Below, piece by piece: positions 1 through 6,272 of a DNA stretch of 7,517 nt. Numbering within the stretch: position 1 is the first letter of the stretch; every line of letters begins with the position of its first letter. Source of the DNA: an uncultured Bacillus sp. Lineage in GTDB: Bacteria > Bacillota > Bacilli > Bacillales > DSM-1321. The notes under the pieces were generated by a model. That model did no database searches. It was not told the origin of the DNA and was given only the letters and a program-made list of their open reading frames with translations. The DNA lies in contig CAKQBC010000110.1 in NCBI GenBank assembly GCA_934215995.1, forward strand, positions 1 to 7,517, read 5' to 3'. The translations under genes and the position numbers were made by a program.

Positions 1-3000
1 ATTATGGCCTACACGCAATGTTTTTGTGAATGAAGAACTATATTCATTATAAGGGTAAAGAATCACACCCCGAACATCTTTGAAGCCCTCTGTGTCTGCT
101 TCAATTTCGATTTCAGCCAGCTCTTCCGTATTGAAAATCATTTGATTTTCGATGCCCTCTTTGATTTCAACGTCTTTTTCAAGGAAATAATAATTTGATT
201 TTTCCCCATCTGCATTCGGCAGTGTAACATAGTTACCTTCGATGACAAAGGAACCTGGCTCTAGATAAATGGCATCCTTTTTATAGCTTTGCAGATTATT
301 TGCTGTCGGGTACACTGTTTTCCCGTTTACTTCAACAGGTTTTTTGATCATCCAAAGCTTAGAGGATACTTGATCCAGCTTTTCATCCCCCTCCATCGCA
401 GAGAAGGATACCTTCTGCATATTTTCAGGGATCGTGATCGTTTCAGAAAGCTCCTCCAAATCAGTGAATTGACGGAACAGATACGCGAATTCGCCAGTCG
501 ATGTTGTATATCGGATAATGGCGACGTTTCCGTTTTCTACTTCACTCAATTCCAGATTTGACGGAATGGATAATACTTTCGTTGAAGAATCTGAATTCCG
601 TCCGAATGCCTGTACCCATTCATAGTCGCCATGTTCATCTTTTTCGATTCGGTTGATTGTCACATATGTTGCTTTATTTTGGTTCTTGTCATCCTTCACT
701 GTCAAGTTGACACCTGAATCCTGCATATCGATAGTCATCGCTTTATACAAACCATCATGTGCAAGCGGGCTGGAATCCAATGTCAATGAAATCTCATATT
801 CCCCGTTTGTCACCTTGGAGCTGGTCGGCACCCAGAACGAATAGAAATAGTAACTGCGGTTTGCCGGATTCGTAGGGTTTTTTGTATAGCTGTTCAGCAT
901 GATTTCGCCATCTGCAACCCTCTTCACTTGATATACAGGATAAATATCGCCGAAGTTTATGGAAGCTACCGTGTTTTCCTCATCCATAATGACCGTTTTC
1001 CCTGTTTCCATATCCTTTTTATACAACGCATTTGTCGGATCTACTGAACCGCGGTACATCCCGGCCAACATATTCCCGTGCTCATCAGCGAATACTTGCT
1101 TTGTATAAATCGCGCCATCAAGCTTATAAGCTATATAAGGGCTTGTACGCTCGATGTATGTCAATCCCCGCTGGGCGTAATAACGCTTTAATGATTCTTG
1201 ATCCGGATCAAACTTACTGATCTCAAGCGATCCGCCAGCTTTAATTGTTGTCTTTTTGCCTTTTTTGACTACAGCGTTTTGGTCTTCATTCGCAAACACG
1301 TAGATCCAGTTTTCCCCTCCGTCGGGATCTTTGACTTCCGCGTCGATGATATAATCATATTCCCCTTCTGTAACGAAGAATTTTTGCCCGGTCATCACTT
1401 CAGATGATCCGAAAACTTCCGATACATCTTCGTTATCCAGATATAGGACCGCATTGACTAGCTGCCCGTCAGTATTATCGATGGCAACCTCACCGGCGTC
1501 ACGGCTATCGAAGACCATAGAGGATGTTCCGCTCGCGATGGATACATCAGAGTTTGTCAAAAAGTACGTATTTCCTTCTTGTTTGTAGTAAGAGTACAGG
1601 CTGTATGTGCCTTTATCCACATAGACAACCGGGGACTTGGCTGCATTTTCTTCGTTGATTGCCGTATTGGCGGTAATATCTAACCCATCTTCATCCTTCA
1701 TTTTAATGAAGTATTGTGCAGCCTCCACATTTTCGCCTTCCATGCCAAGTGTGTTCAATGAAACCGGCTGTGTATTTTCACTGGACAGCTCCACTGTGCC
1801 GCTGCTGTTTACTTCACGTGAATACATGAACCATGCATTGCCTTCTTCAGAATCAAATTTCCCTTGGACGACTACTGTCAGTTTCTTCAGATCTGTACCG
1901 ACATTGCTTGGTACGCGGACTGCACCCTCAGAATCTGTCGCTCCGGACCAAAGGGCAGAATAGGAATACGTGCCATCCTCCGCTTTCACTTTTTCATACA
2001 GCTGGACAGTCGCCCCTTTGGCAACCGTATCATTCGGTGTCTTCACGCTGAACATATAACCGGATTGCGCTTCGTTCAATACCTTCACGGAACGCTCCGC
2101 TTGTATAAGATTTTTGCCGTTTGCATCATATGTTACGGCGATGATTGTATGTGTGCCATCCGTAACCTTTGTTGTATCCCACTCTGCAGAAACAGTTGCG
2201 GAATCGGTATTTTTCACTTCTGCGATCAGATTGGCAGCATCTGTTTTATCGATATAAAACTTAGTTGCGGCAACATCCTCCGTATTGTTTAAAGCCGCTT
2301 GAATAGTTGTGTTTCCGATTACATTCGCATTGGCTTTCGGCAAAGTGAATGTGATCGGCGAGATGGTCACCCCATCTGATAAAGCGGCAGATGCGTCGAC
2401 TTTTCCATAGCCTGTTTTGTTATCAAATCCGTCAGTACCTAAGTCAACCGCTGTCGACGTTAAAGCTTCTTCCACTTCAGCAGGGGCAGCATCCGGATTA
2501 TTCAATTTATACAGTGCTGCCACCGCTGCAACATGCGGAGCTGCATAAGATGTGCCTGTGCCTGTTTTGTAGTAGCCGTTCTCATTGCCTAAATCCCCTG
2601 AAGTCGATGTGCTGAGGACACTTACGCCAGGCGCCACCAAATCCAATGTGCTTCCATAGTTTGAGCCTGCATATACTTGGTCCTTGGCAGCAATCGCACC
2701 TACCGAAATAACATTCGGCAATGCTGCAGGGTAGGAAGCATCCGCATTTCCTCCTCCGTTGCCTGAAGCGGCTACGACAACGATTCCCGCTTCACGTGCC
2801 TGCTGTATGGCCTGGTCGACCGATTCACTATATTCACCACTGAAGCTTAGGTTAATGACGTCTGCCTTCTTCTCAATCGCATACTGAATCCCTCTTGCAA
2901 TATTGTATGCATCGCCAACACCCGATTTATTCATGACTTTAATCGGCAGGATTTCGACATTGCTGTTGCCTGCTGCCCCGGCAATCCCTTTTTCATTATT

Positions 3001-3588
3001 GGCATTCGCAGCAACGATACCTGATACAAAGGTTCCATGGCCATGATCGTCCCCTGTGAATGTTTCTACGTATCCTTCAACAAAAGTCGCTCCTTCGTTC
3101 GATACCCGTCCATTCAAATCTTCATGGGAGCTTTGTACACCTGTATCAAGAACAGCCACTTTCACCTTTTCTCCATACGTGCCCTCTACTGCTTCCCAAG
3201 CTTTTGGGGCATTGATAGTTTCTAAATTCCATTGGCTCTCATAATATGTATCGTTCACTGTTCCTTCAATGGAATATGTTGTGTTCTTTTCAGCAAATTC
3301 AACGTTATCCATACTTTCCAGCACTTCAATTGACGTTTCAACCTCTTCTTCAGGCACTTGATAAAGAGCCATTCCATCAGAGGCCTCCACCACTTCTCCG
3401 CCCAATTGTTCCACTGTCTTTACTGATTTGGCCGGACTTGCCTGGTCTTTATATTTCACGATTATCTGTTCTTCTGTTTCCTTGTCCTCTGCCTGTTTCA
3501 CGCCTTCAGCAGAAGTCGTCCCAAACGGCATCGCAACCGTGAATGCCACTGTCGCAGCCGTCAGTCCGTTGAAAATCTTTTTCCCCAT
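1..3588 (-). CDS. Large secreted subtilisin-family (S8) serine protease, C-terminus outside the window
   Basis: The frame is open without a stop from the ATG at 3588 to the left edge, giving 1196 residues. Residues 1-27 form a Sec signal peptide: KK near the N-terminus, a hydrophobic core, and likely cleavage after TTSA. Residues about 40-103 look like an I9 propeptide (EEQIIVKYKDQ). The catalytic domain spans about 115-403. Asp148 lies in VAVLDTGV, His184 in GHGTFVSG, the oxyanion Asn277 in AASGNGGG, and Ser347 in GTSYAAPHVAA. The spacing is close to that of subtilisin, so an active enzyme is expected. HGTF and GTSYAAP differ slightly from the commoner HGTH and GTSMATP. Residues about 405-505 resemble a bacterial Ig-like domain. 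The rest, about 690 residues, is acidic, apparently beta-rich and contains diverged repeats. The C-terminus is not seen, so any cell-wall anchor is unknown. The gene is divergent from an iron-uptake operon and its promoter overlaps Fur boxes. I do not recognise a specific named protease. Confidence 0.95.
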   Translation of the reverse strand, partial: MGKKIFNGLTAATVAFTVAMPFGTTSAEGVKQAEDKETEEQIIVKYKDQASPAKSVKTVEQLGGEVVEASDGMALYQVPEEEVETSIEVLESMDNVEFAEKNTTYSIEGTVNDTYYESQWNLETINAPKAWEAVEGTYGEKVKVAVLDTGVQSSHEDLNGRVSNEGATFVEGYVETFTGDDHGHGTFVSGIVAANANNEKGIAGAAGNSNVEILPIKVMNKSGVGDAYNIARGIQYAIEKKADVINLSFSGEYSESVDQAIQQAREAGIVVVAASGNGGGNADASYPAALPNVISVGAIAAKDQVYAGSNYGSTLDLVAPGVSVLSTSTSGDLGNENGYYKTGTGTSYAAPHVAAVAALYKLNNPDAAPAEVEEALTSTAVDLGTDGFDNKTGYGKVDASAALSDGVTISPITFTLPKANANVIGNTTIQAALNNTEDVAATKFYIDKTDAANLIAEVKNTDSATVSAEWDTTKVTDGTHTIIAVTYDANGKNLIQAERSVKVLNEAQSGYMFSVKTPNDTVAKGATVQLYEKVKAEDGTYSYSALWSGATDSEGAVRVPSNVGTDLKKLTVVVQGKFDSEEGNAWFMYSREVNSSGTVELSSENTQPVSLNTLGMEGENVEAAQYFIKMKDEDGLDITANTAINEENAAKSPVVYVDKGTYSLYSYYKQEGNTYFLTNSDVSIASGTSSMVFDSRDAGEVAIDNTDGQLVNAVLYLDNEDVSEVFGSSEVMTGQKFFVTEGEYDYIIDAEVKDPDGGENWIYVFANEDQNAVVKKGKKTTIKAGGSLEISKFDPDQESLKRYYAQRGLTYIERTSPYIAYKLDGAIYTKQVFADEHGNMLAGMYRGSVDPTNALYKKDMETGKTVIMDEENTVASINFGDIYPVYQVKRVADGEIMLNSYTKNPTNPANRSYYFYSFWVPTSSKVTNGEYEISLTLDSSPLAHDGLYKAMTIDMQDSGVNLTVKDDKNQNKATYVTINRIEKDEHGDYEWVQAFGRNSDSSTKVLSIPSNLELSEVENGNVAIIRYTTSTGEFAYLFRQFTDLEELSETITIPENMQKVSFSAMEGDEKLDQVSSKLWMIKKPVEVNGKTVYPTANNLQSYKKDAIYLEPGSFVIEGNYVTLPNADGEKSNYYFLEKDVEIKEGIENQMIFNTEELAEIEIEADTEGFKDVRGVILYPYNEYSSSFTKTLRVGHN
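105..1635 (-). repeat. Three diverged beta-type repeats in the protease C-terminal region
   Basis: Three segments of the protease share a pattern: residues 652-703, 734-791 and 1104-1162. Each starts with a short strand ending in a turn (VYVDKGTY, FFVTEGEY, IYLEPGSF). This is followed by a charged or polar stretch and an aromatic strand (TYFL, IYVF, YYFL), then a strand ending in Gly (DVSIASG, TIKAGG, DVEIKEG). The first and third copies are the most alike. They are not adjacent: about 30 residues separate copies 1 and 2, and about 310 separate copies 2 and 3. A further short match, KVTNGEYEISL, lies in the long gap. The likely reading is repeated beta-sandwich domains forming a stalk or binding region. 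The alignment was made by eye. Confidence 0.45.
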
Positions 3589-3595
3589 CCTTAAA

Positions 3596-3602
3596 CCCCT
3601 CT
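3596..3602 (-). promoter_or_regulatory. Ribosome binding site of the protease gene
   Basis: On the minus strand AGAGGGG stands 7 bases before the ATG at 3588, a strong anti-16S match at good spacing. It supports this start, which also gives a complete signal peptide. A second AAGG lies directly against the ATG and is too close to be used. Confidence 0.85.
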
Positions 3603-3629
3603 TTTCGCAAAAATAGCAATCTAATATAT

Positions 3630-3684
3630 CTGTATTTTCAGGATAATAACCTTACAAAATAACAGCCCTGCCTTCCCCTCCCCC
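3630..3684 (-). other. Structured element in the protease mRNA leader: G-rich tract followed by a hairpin
   Basis: Read on the minus strand, the leader has GGGGGAGGGGAAGGCAGGG (3684-3666), four G-runs separated by one or two bases. It is followed at once by a stem-loop at 3665-3630. The stem pairs CTGTTATTTT with AAAATACAG, 9 base pairs with one bulged base. An inner AGG/CCT pair closes a 7-base AT loop. No U-tract follows, so this is not a classical terminator. The G-runs could allow a two-layer G-quadruplex. The element ends 27 bases before the ribosome binding site. Function is unknown, and folding was judged by eye. Confidence 0.4.
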
Positions 3685-3768
3685 TTGCTTATTCTTTAAT
3701 TCAAAGAGATTCATACAAATCCAGGCAGCATACGAATATTCATACTTTTTCAACCATTTGCGTTTTAA

Positions 3769-3797
3769 ATATTAGCAACACTGAGAATCATTGTCAA
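3769..3797 (-). promoter_or_regulatory. Probable sigma-A promoter of the protease gene
   Basis: On the minus strand a perfect -35 TTGACA (3797-3792) is followed after exactly 17 bases by TAATAT (3774-3769), a 4-of-6 match to the -10 consensus. Transcription would start near 3762, leaving a leader of about 170 bases. The -35 hexamer lies inside and between the two Fur-type boxes at 3782-3812, so repressor binding would block polymerase. Confidence 0.65.
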
Positions 3798-3812
3798 TGA
3801 TAATTATTCTCA
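3782..3812. promoter_or_regulatory. Pair of Fur-type operators at the protease promoter
   Basis: Two 15-base sites fit the Bacillus Fur 7-1-7 consensus TGATAATnATTATCA. Bases 3782-3796 read TGAGAATCATTGTCA (two mismatches in the 14 fixed positions), and 3798-3812 read TGATAATTATTCTCA (one mismatch). The sites are spaced 16 bases start to start, and the outer arms TGAGAAT and ATTCTCA are exact inverted repeats. They cover the -35 of the minus-strand promoter and lie about 80 bases upstream of the operon -35, so the protease is the more likely target. Zur and PerR boxes share this core, but the iron genes alongside favour Fur. Confidence 0.75.
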
Positions 3813-3891
3813 TTTTCCTAACATACTATTTTCATGACTAGTATTATCGAATACTCCAGATGTGCAAAAAGACCTATTTATTGATTTTAGA

Positions 3892-3921
3892 TTGACAATC
3901 GATAATGATTCTCATTATCAT
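3892..3921 (+). promoter_or_regulatory. Sigma-A promoter of the iron-uptake operon
   Basis: A perfect -35 TTGACA (3892-3897) and TATCAT (3916-3921, 5 of 6 matches to the -10 consensus) are separated by 18 bases. The spacer is occupied by a Fur box. The start of transcription would be near 3928, giving a leader of about 200 bases before the first gene. I saw no better promoter nearer the gene. Confidence 0.7.
3900..3920. promoter_or_regulatory. Fur box within the iron-uptake operon promoter
   Basis: GATAATGATTCTCATTATC (3901-3919) matches the classical 19-base Fur box GATAATGATAATCATTATC at 17 of 19 positions. In the 7-1-7 view it consists of two sites, 3900-3914 and 3906-3920, offset by 6 bases, the usual arrangement for two overlapping Fur dimers. 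It fills the promoter spacer and reaches the -10, so iron-loaded Fur should repress the operon. Confidence 0.88.
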
Positions 3922-4112
3922 GATATTTGTACTTCAGTGAATAATGAAAATTTTCTTTGTTATCCTACATTTCTACCATTTTTATTATTTTTGTTAATCG
4001 ATTGGCATATTTTCCTTACTCTCATTCATTTGGTAATTATTCGTGAATCCAATCATTTCCGAACAGGAGAACAATCAGAGTTTTCATTATTTCCACATAA
4101 CAAATATTAGAA

Positions 4113-4119
4113 AGAAGGG
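4113..4119 (+). promoter_or_regulatory. Ribosome binding site of the lipoprotein gene
   Basis: AGAAGGG ends 8 bases before the ATG at 4128. It fixes this start, which begins a short lysine-rich N-region leading straight into a lipobox signal peptide. Confidence 0.8.
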
Positions 4120-4127
4120 CACTTATT

Positions 4128-5012
4128 ATGAAAAGCAAGTATTCAAAATTCAAAATGGCTCCTGCTGCCATCCTGGCAGCTTCCCTATTCTTGGCAGGAT
4201 GCGGTTCAGATGAAGAACCTGCTGCTACTGCTAATTCCGAACAATCGGCAGCATCCTCCCAAACAGCTGCTGTTGATCTAAAAGCTGAAACAGATCAATA
4301 TAAAGCATTCGCTTTAGAACAAATGGATTCATTTGTAGTAGAAACTGAGAAATTCGTGAATGCCTTCTTAGAGGGGGATGTTGAAACGGCAAAAGCATTA
4401 TACCCGGAAGCGCGTATGTTCTTTGAACGCTCTGAACCAATCGCAGAAAGCTTCGGCGACTTGGACCCCCGTATTGATGGCCGTCTTGCAGATATCCAGG
4501 AAGAAGGCAAAGGGGAAGAAGAATGGTCAGGCTACCATAAGCTTGAGTATGCATTATGGATCAAAAATACAACTGAAGGCTATGAAGAAACTGCAAATCA
4601 ATTATTGGCTGATACAAAGGAATTGCATGCCCTCGTGCAAACGGTCGATGTAGAACCCGATCTGATGATTACGGGTGCTGTCGATTTGTTAAATGAGGTA
4701 TCCACATCAAAAATTACAGGTGAAGAAGAGATCTACTCGCATACAGACCTGTACGACTTTAAAGCAAACATCGAAGGAGCTGAGAAAATCTTCGAGATTC
4801 TGCGCGATAAAATTGAAGCAAAAGACGCGGAATTGGTATCTACGCTTGAAGAGAAATTCACAGCTCTTGATGAATTGCTGGCAAAATACAAAACATCTGA
4901 CGGCGGCTATGTGTCCTATGAGAAATTGACTGAAGAAGATACAAAAACACTAGCAACAGCCGTTAACCAATTAGGAGAACCATTAAGCCAAATGGGGATC
5001 ATTTTAGAATAA
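4128..5012 (+). CDS. efeM: EfeM/EfeO-family iron-uptake lipoprotein (FepA-like)
   Basis: This is a 294-residue extracytoplasmic lipoprotein expected to bind iron at the membrane surface and pass it to the FTR1 permease encoded two genes downstream. Residues 1-24 form a type II signal peptide (KSKYSKFK, a hydrophobic stretch, lipobox LAGC) with lipidated Cys25. An Ala/Ser/Gln/Glu-rich linker runs to about residue 50. The rest is a helical, acidic M75 (imelysin/EfeO) domain with the family HxxE metal motif at His137 to Glu140 in GYHKLEYALW. The N-terminal cupredoxin domain of E. coli EfeO is absent, as in EfeM and the staphylococcal FepA type. It is first in the operon, under the Fur-box promoter, and its stop codon overlaps the ribosome binding site of the next gene. 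The family is secure. The exact substrate form (Fe(II), Fe(III) or haem-derived iron) is not shown by the sequence. Confidence 0.93.
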   Translation: MKSKYSKFKMAPAAILAASLFLAGCGSDEEPAATANSEQSAASSQTAAVDLKAETDQYKAFALEQMDSFVVETEKFVNAFLEGDVETAKALYPEARMFFERSEPIAESFGDLDPRIDGRLADIQEEGKGEEEWSGYHKLEYALWIKNTTEGYEETANQLLADTKELHALVQTVDVEPDLMITGAVDLLNEVSTSKITGEEEIYSHTDLYDFKANIEGAEKIFEILRDKIEAKDAELVSTLEEKFTALDELLAKYKTSDGGYVSYEKLTEEDTKTLATAVNQLGEPLSQMGIILE

Positions 5013-5018
5013 GGGTGA
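5012..5018 (+). promoter_or_regulatory. Ribosome binding site deciding a GTG start for the peroxidase gene
   Basis: AGGGTGA begins on the last base of the upstream TAA stop and ends 6 bases before GTG at 5025. It supports the GTG start and suggests that translation of the first two genes is coupled. Confidence 0.8.
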
Positions 5019-5024
5019 GAATCT

Positions 5025-6272
5025 GTGTCTACTAAGAAAATATCAAGGCGAGAGATGTTGAAATTAACCGGGATCGGCGCCACTGGAATCATCATCGGCG
5101 CCAGCGGAATCGGCACCACAATCAAAGCTTTAGGCTATGAAATTCAGCCTTCAGCAGATGATGATCTGTCCGCAAAAAACAAAATCGCCTTTTATGGGCG
5201 CCATCAATCCGGCATCACCACTGCTCTGCAAAGCCATATTTACTTTGCCGCTCTGGATGTTCTGGCAGAATCAAAAGAGGAATTGAAGCAACTGTTCAAA
5301 ATGTGGACACCTCTTGCAGTTCGGCTAATGAATGGTGAACAGGTCGGCGACCCCGCGTCTAATGTTTACATCCCTCCCGTCGATACGGGTGAAGCTGCCG
5401 GAATGGATGCTTCCAACTTAACGATTACATTTGGAGTTGGCCCTTCTTTATTTGAAAACAACCGTTTCAATATCGGCCATTTGAAGCCGAAGGAACTTGC
5501 GGACCTGCCGCATTTTCCGAAAGATCAATTGGACGCAGCCTACAATGGCGGGGATATTTGCATACAGGCATGCGCCGATGATCCCCAAGTCGCTTTCCAT
5601 GCCGTACGGAATTTAGTCCGCGCGGCAAGTGGAAAGGTCAAAATCAAATGGTCACAAGCCGGGTTCAATGCTATCCCGAGAGATGGCGGAACACCGCGCA
5701 ACCTGTTTGCATTCAAAGACGGCACCGTTAATCCTGCTTCAGAAAAAGACTACAATGAGTCGGTCTGGATCCATTCCCGGGAATCGAAGAATTGGCTGGC
5801 CAACGGGACATATTTGGTTTATCGGCGAATCCAGATGCATCTGGAAACATGGGATCGTACGACACTGGACCAGCAAGAGGCAACATTTGGCCGCTATCGC
5901 GACAGCGGAGCGCCATTCGGGAAAAAAGGGGAATTCGATGAGTTTAATGAATTGGAGAAGGATGAAAACGGAAACTACATCGTTCCGGAGACGTCCCATG
6001 TCCATCTTGCAAGATTACCGAAGCAAACAATCCTGCGCCGCTCTTACTCGTATTCATCAGGCATCGTGCCAAACACCGGGGCTTATGATTCCGGCATGAT
6101 GTTCATCTCTTTCCAAAAGAGCCCGCAGCAATTTATCGATATCCAAAACAGCCTGGGCCGCAATGATAAATTGAATGAATATATTACACATCGAGGCAGC
6201 GCTATTTTCGCCTGCTTCCCCGGTGTAGAAAAAGGGAGTTATTTAGGTGAAGCGTTATTTGCAGATTTGTAG
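5025..6272 (+). CDS. efeB: Tat-exported DyP-type haem peroxidase/deferrochelatase EfeB (FepB-like)
   Basis: This 415-residue dye-decolorising-type peroxidase starts at GTG. In EfeB-type systems it is proposed to oxidise Fe(II) for the permease or to release iron from haem with the porphyrin left intact. The N-terminus has a twin-arginine signal, SRREMLK with Arg8-Arg9, followed by a Gly/Ile-rich hydrophobic segment to about residue 36, so the haem-loaded folded protein is exported by Tat. Family landmarks in order are FGVGPSLF (136-143), GGDICIQACADD (175-186), the GXXDG region at FAFKDGTVNP with catalytic Asp232, the proximal haem ligand His325 in SHVHLARLP, and the likely distal Arg339 in LRRSYSYSSG. 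One oddity is that the first Gly of GXXDG is Ala229. Length and order of motifs are normal for EfeB. The 3' end overlaps the permease gene by 26 bases. No obvious AXA cleavage site follows the Tat segment, so processing is uncertain. Confidence 0.95.
   Translation: MSTKKISRREMLKLTGIGATGIIIGASGIGTTIKALGYEIQPSADDDLSAKNKIAFYGRHQSGITTALQSHIYFAALDVLAESKEELKQLFKMWTPLAVRLMNGEQVGDPASNVYIPPVDTGEAAGMDASNLTITFGVGPSLFENNRFNIGHLKPKELADLPHFPKDQLDAAYNGGDICIQACADDPQVAFHAVRNLVRAASGKVKIKWSQAGFNAIPRDGGTPRNLFAFKDGTVNPASEKDYNESVWIHSRESKNWLANGTYLVYRRIQMHLETWDRTTLDQQEATFGRYRDSGAPFGKKGEFDEFNELEKDENGNYIVPETSHVHLARLPKQTILRRSYSYSSGIVPNTGAYDSGMMFISFQKSPQQFIDIQNSLGRNDKLNEYITHRGSAIFACFPGVEKGSYLGEALFADL
6232..6238 (+). promoter_or_regulatory. 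Ribosome binding site deciding the GTG start of the permease gene
   Basis: AAGGGAG lies inside the end of the peroxidase gene and ends 8 bases before GTG at 6247. An in-frame TAG directly precedes this GTG. The next ATG, at 6286, would leave a signal peptide too short to work, so GTG at 6247 is the start. Confidence 0.85.

Larger units (their letters stand above)
3589..4127. other. Divergent AT-rich intergenic region of 539 bases
   Basis: No convincing gene lies here. From left to right it holds the protease ribosome binding site, an approximately 170-base protease leader with a hairpin and a G-rich tract, the protease promoter with two Fur-type boxes, about 80 bases of AT-rich spacer, the operon promoter with an overlapping Fur box, and an approximately 200-base AT-rich operon leader. 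A weak potential pairing of GATTGG (4000-4005) with CCAATC (4049-4054) and a small palindrome GAAAATTTTC (3946-3955) are the only structures I see in the operon leader. No intrinsic terminator is present, as expected between divergent genes. Confidence 0.9.

Noticed and set aside
289..3616. Many plus-strand open frames of 60-140 codons across the left half
   Set aside because: They lie opposite the continuous minus-strand protease frame, which has all catalytic motifs, a signal peptide and a ribosome binding site. They are antisense shadows.
3630..3665. Hairpin as an intrinsic terminator
   Set aside because: The stem is AT-rich, no U-tract follows on the minus strand, and it lies upstream of the protease start, so a terminator is not supported.
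3735..3755. TTGAAA followed by TATGCT as a second minus-strand promoter
   Set aside because: The spacer is only about 15 bases and the -10 is poor. The TTGACA with 17-base spacing upstream is preferred.
3991..4031. Alternative operon promoters such as TTGTTA or TTGGCA nearer the lipoprotein gene
   Set aside because: No acceptable -10 hexamer lies at 16-18 bases from either. The TTGACA promoter at 3892 is much better.
3862..4110. Open frame for an 82-residue protein on the plus strand between the divergent genes
   Set aside because: It runs through the operon promoter and Fur box, has no ribosome binding site and an odd composition. It is a chance frame in AT-rich DNA.
4231..4929. Minus-strand and other-frame open frames within the lipoprotein gene
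   Set aside because: The lipoprotein frame has a lipobox, an HxxE motif and a good ribosome binding site. The others have no such support.
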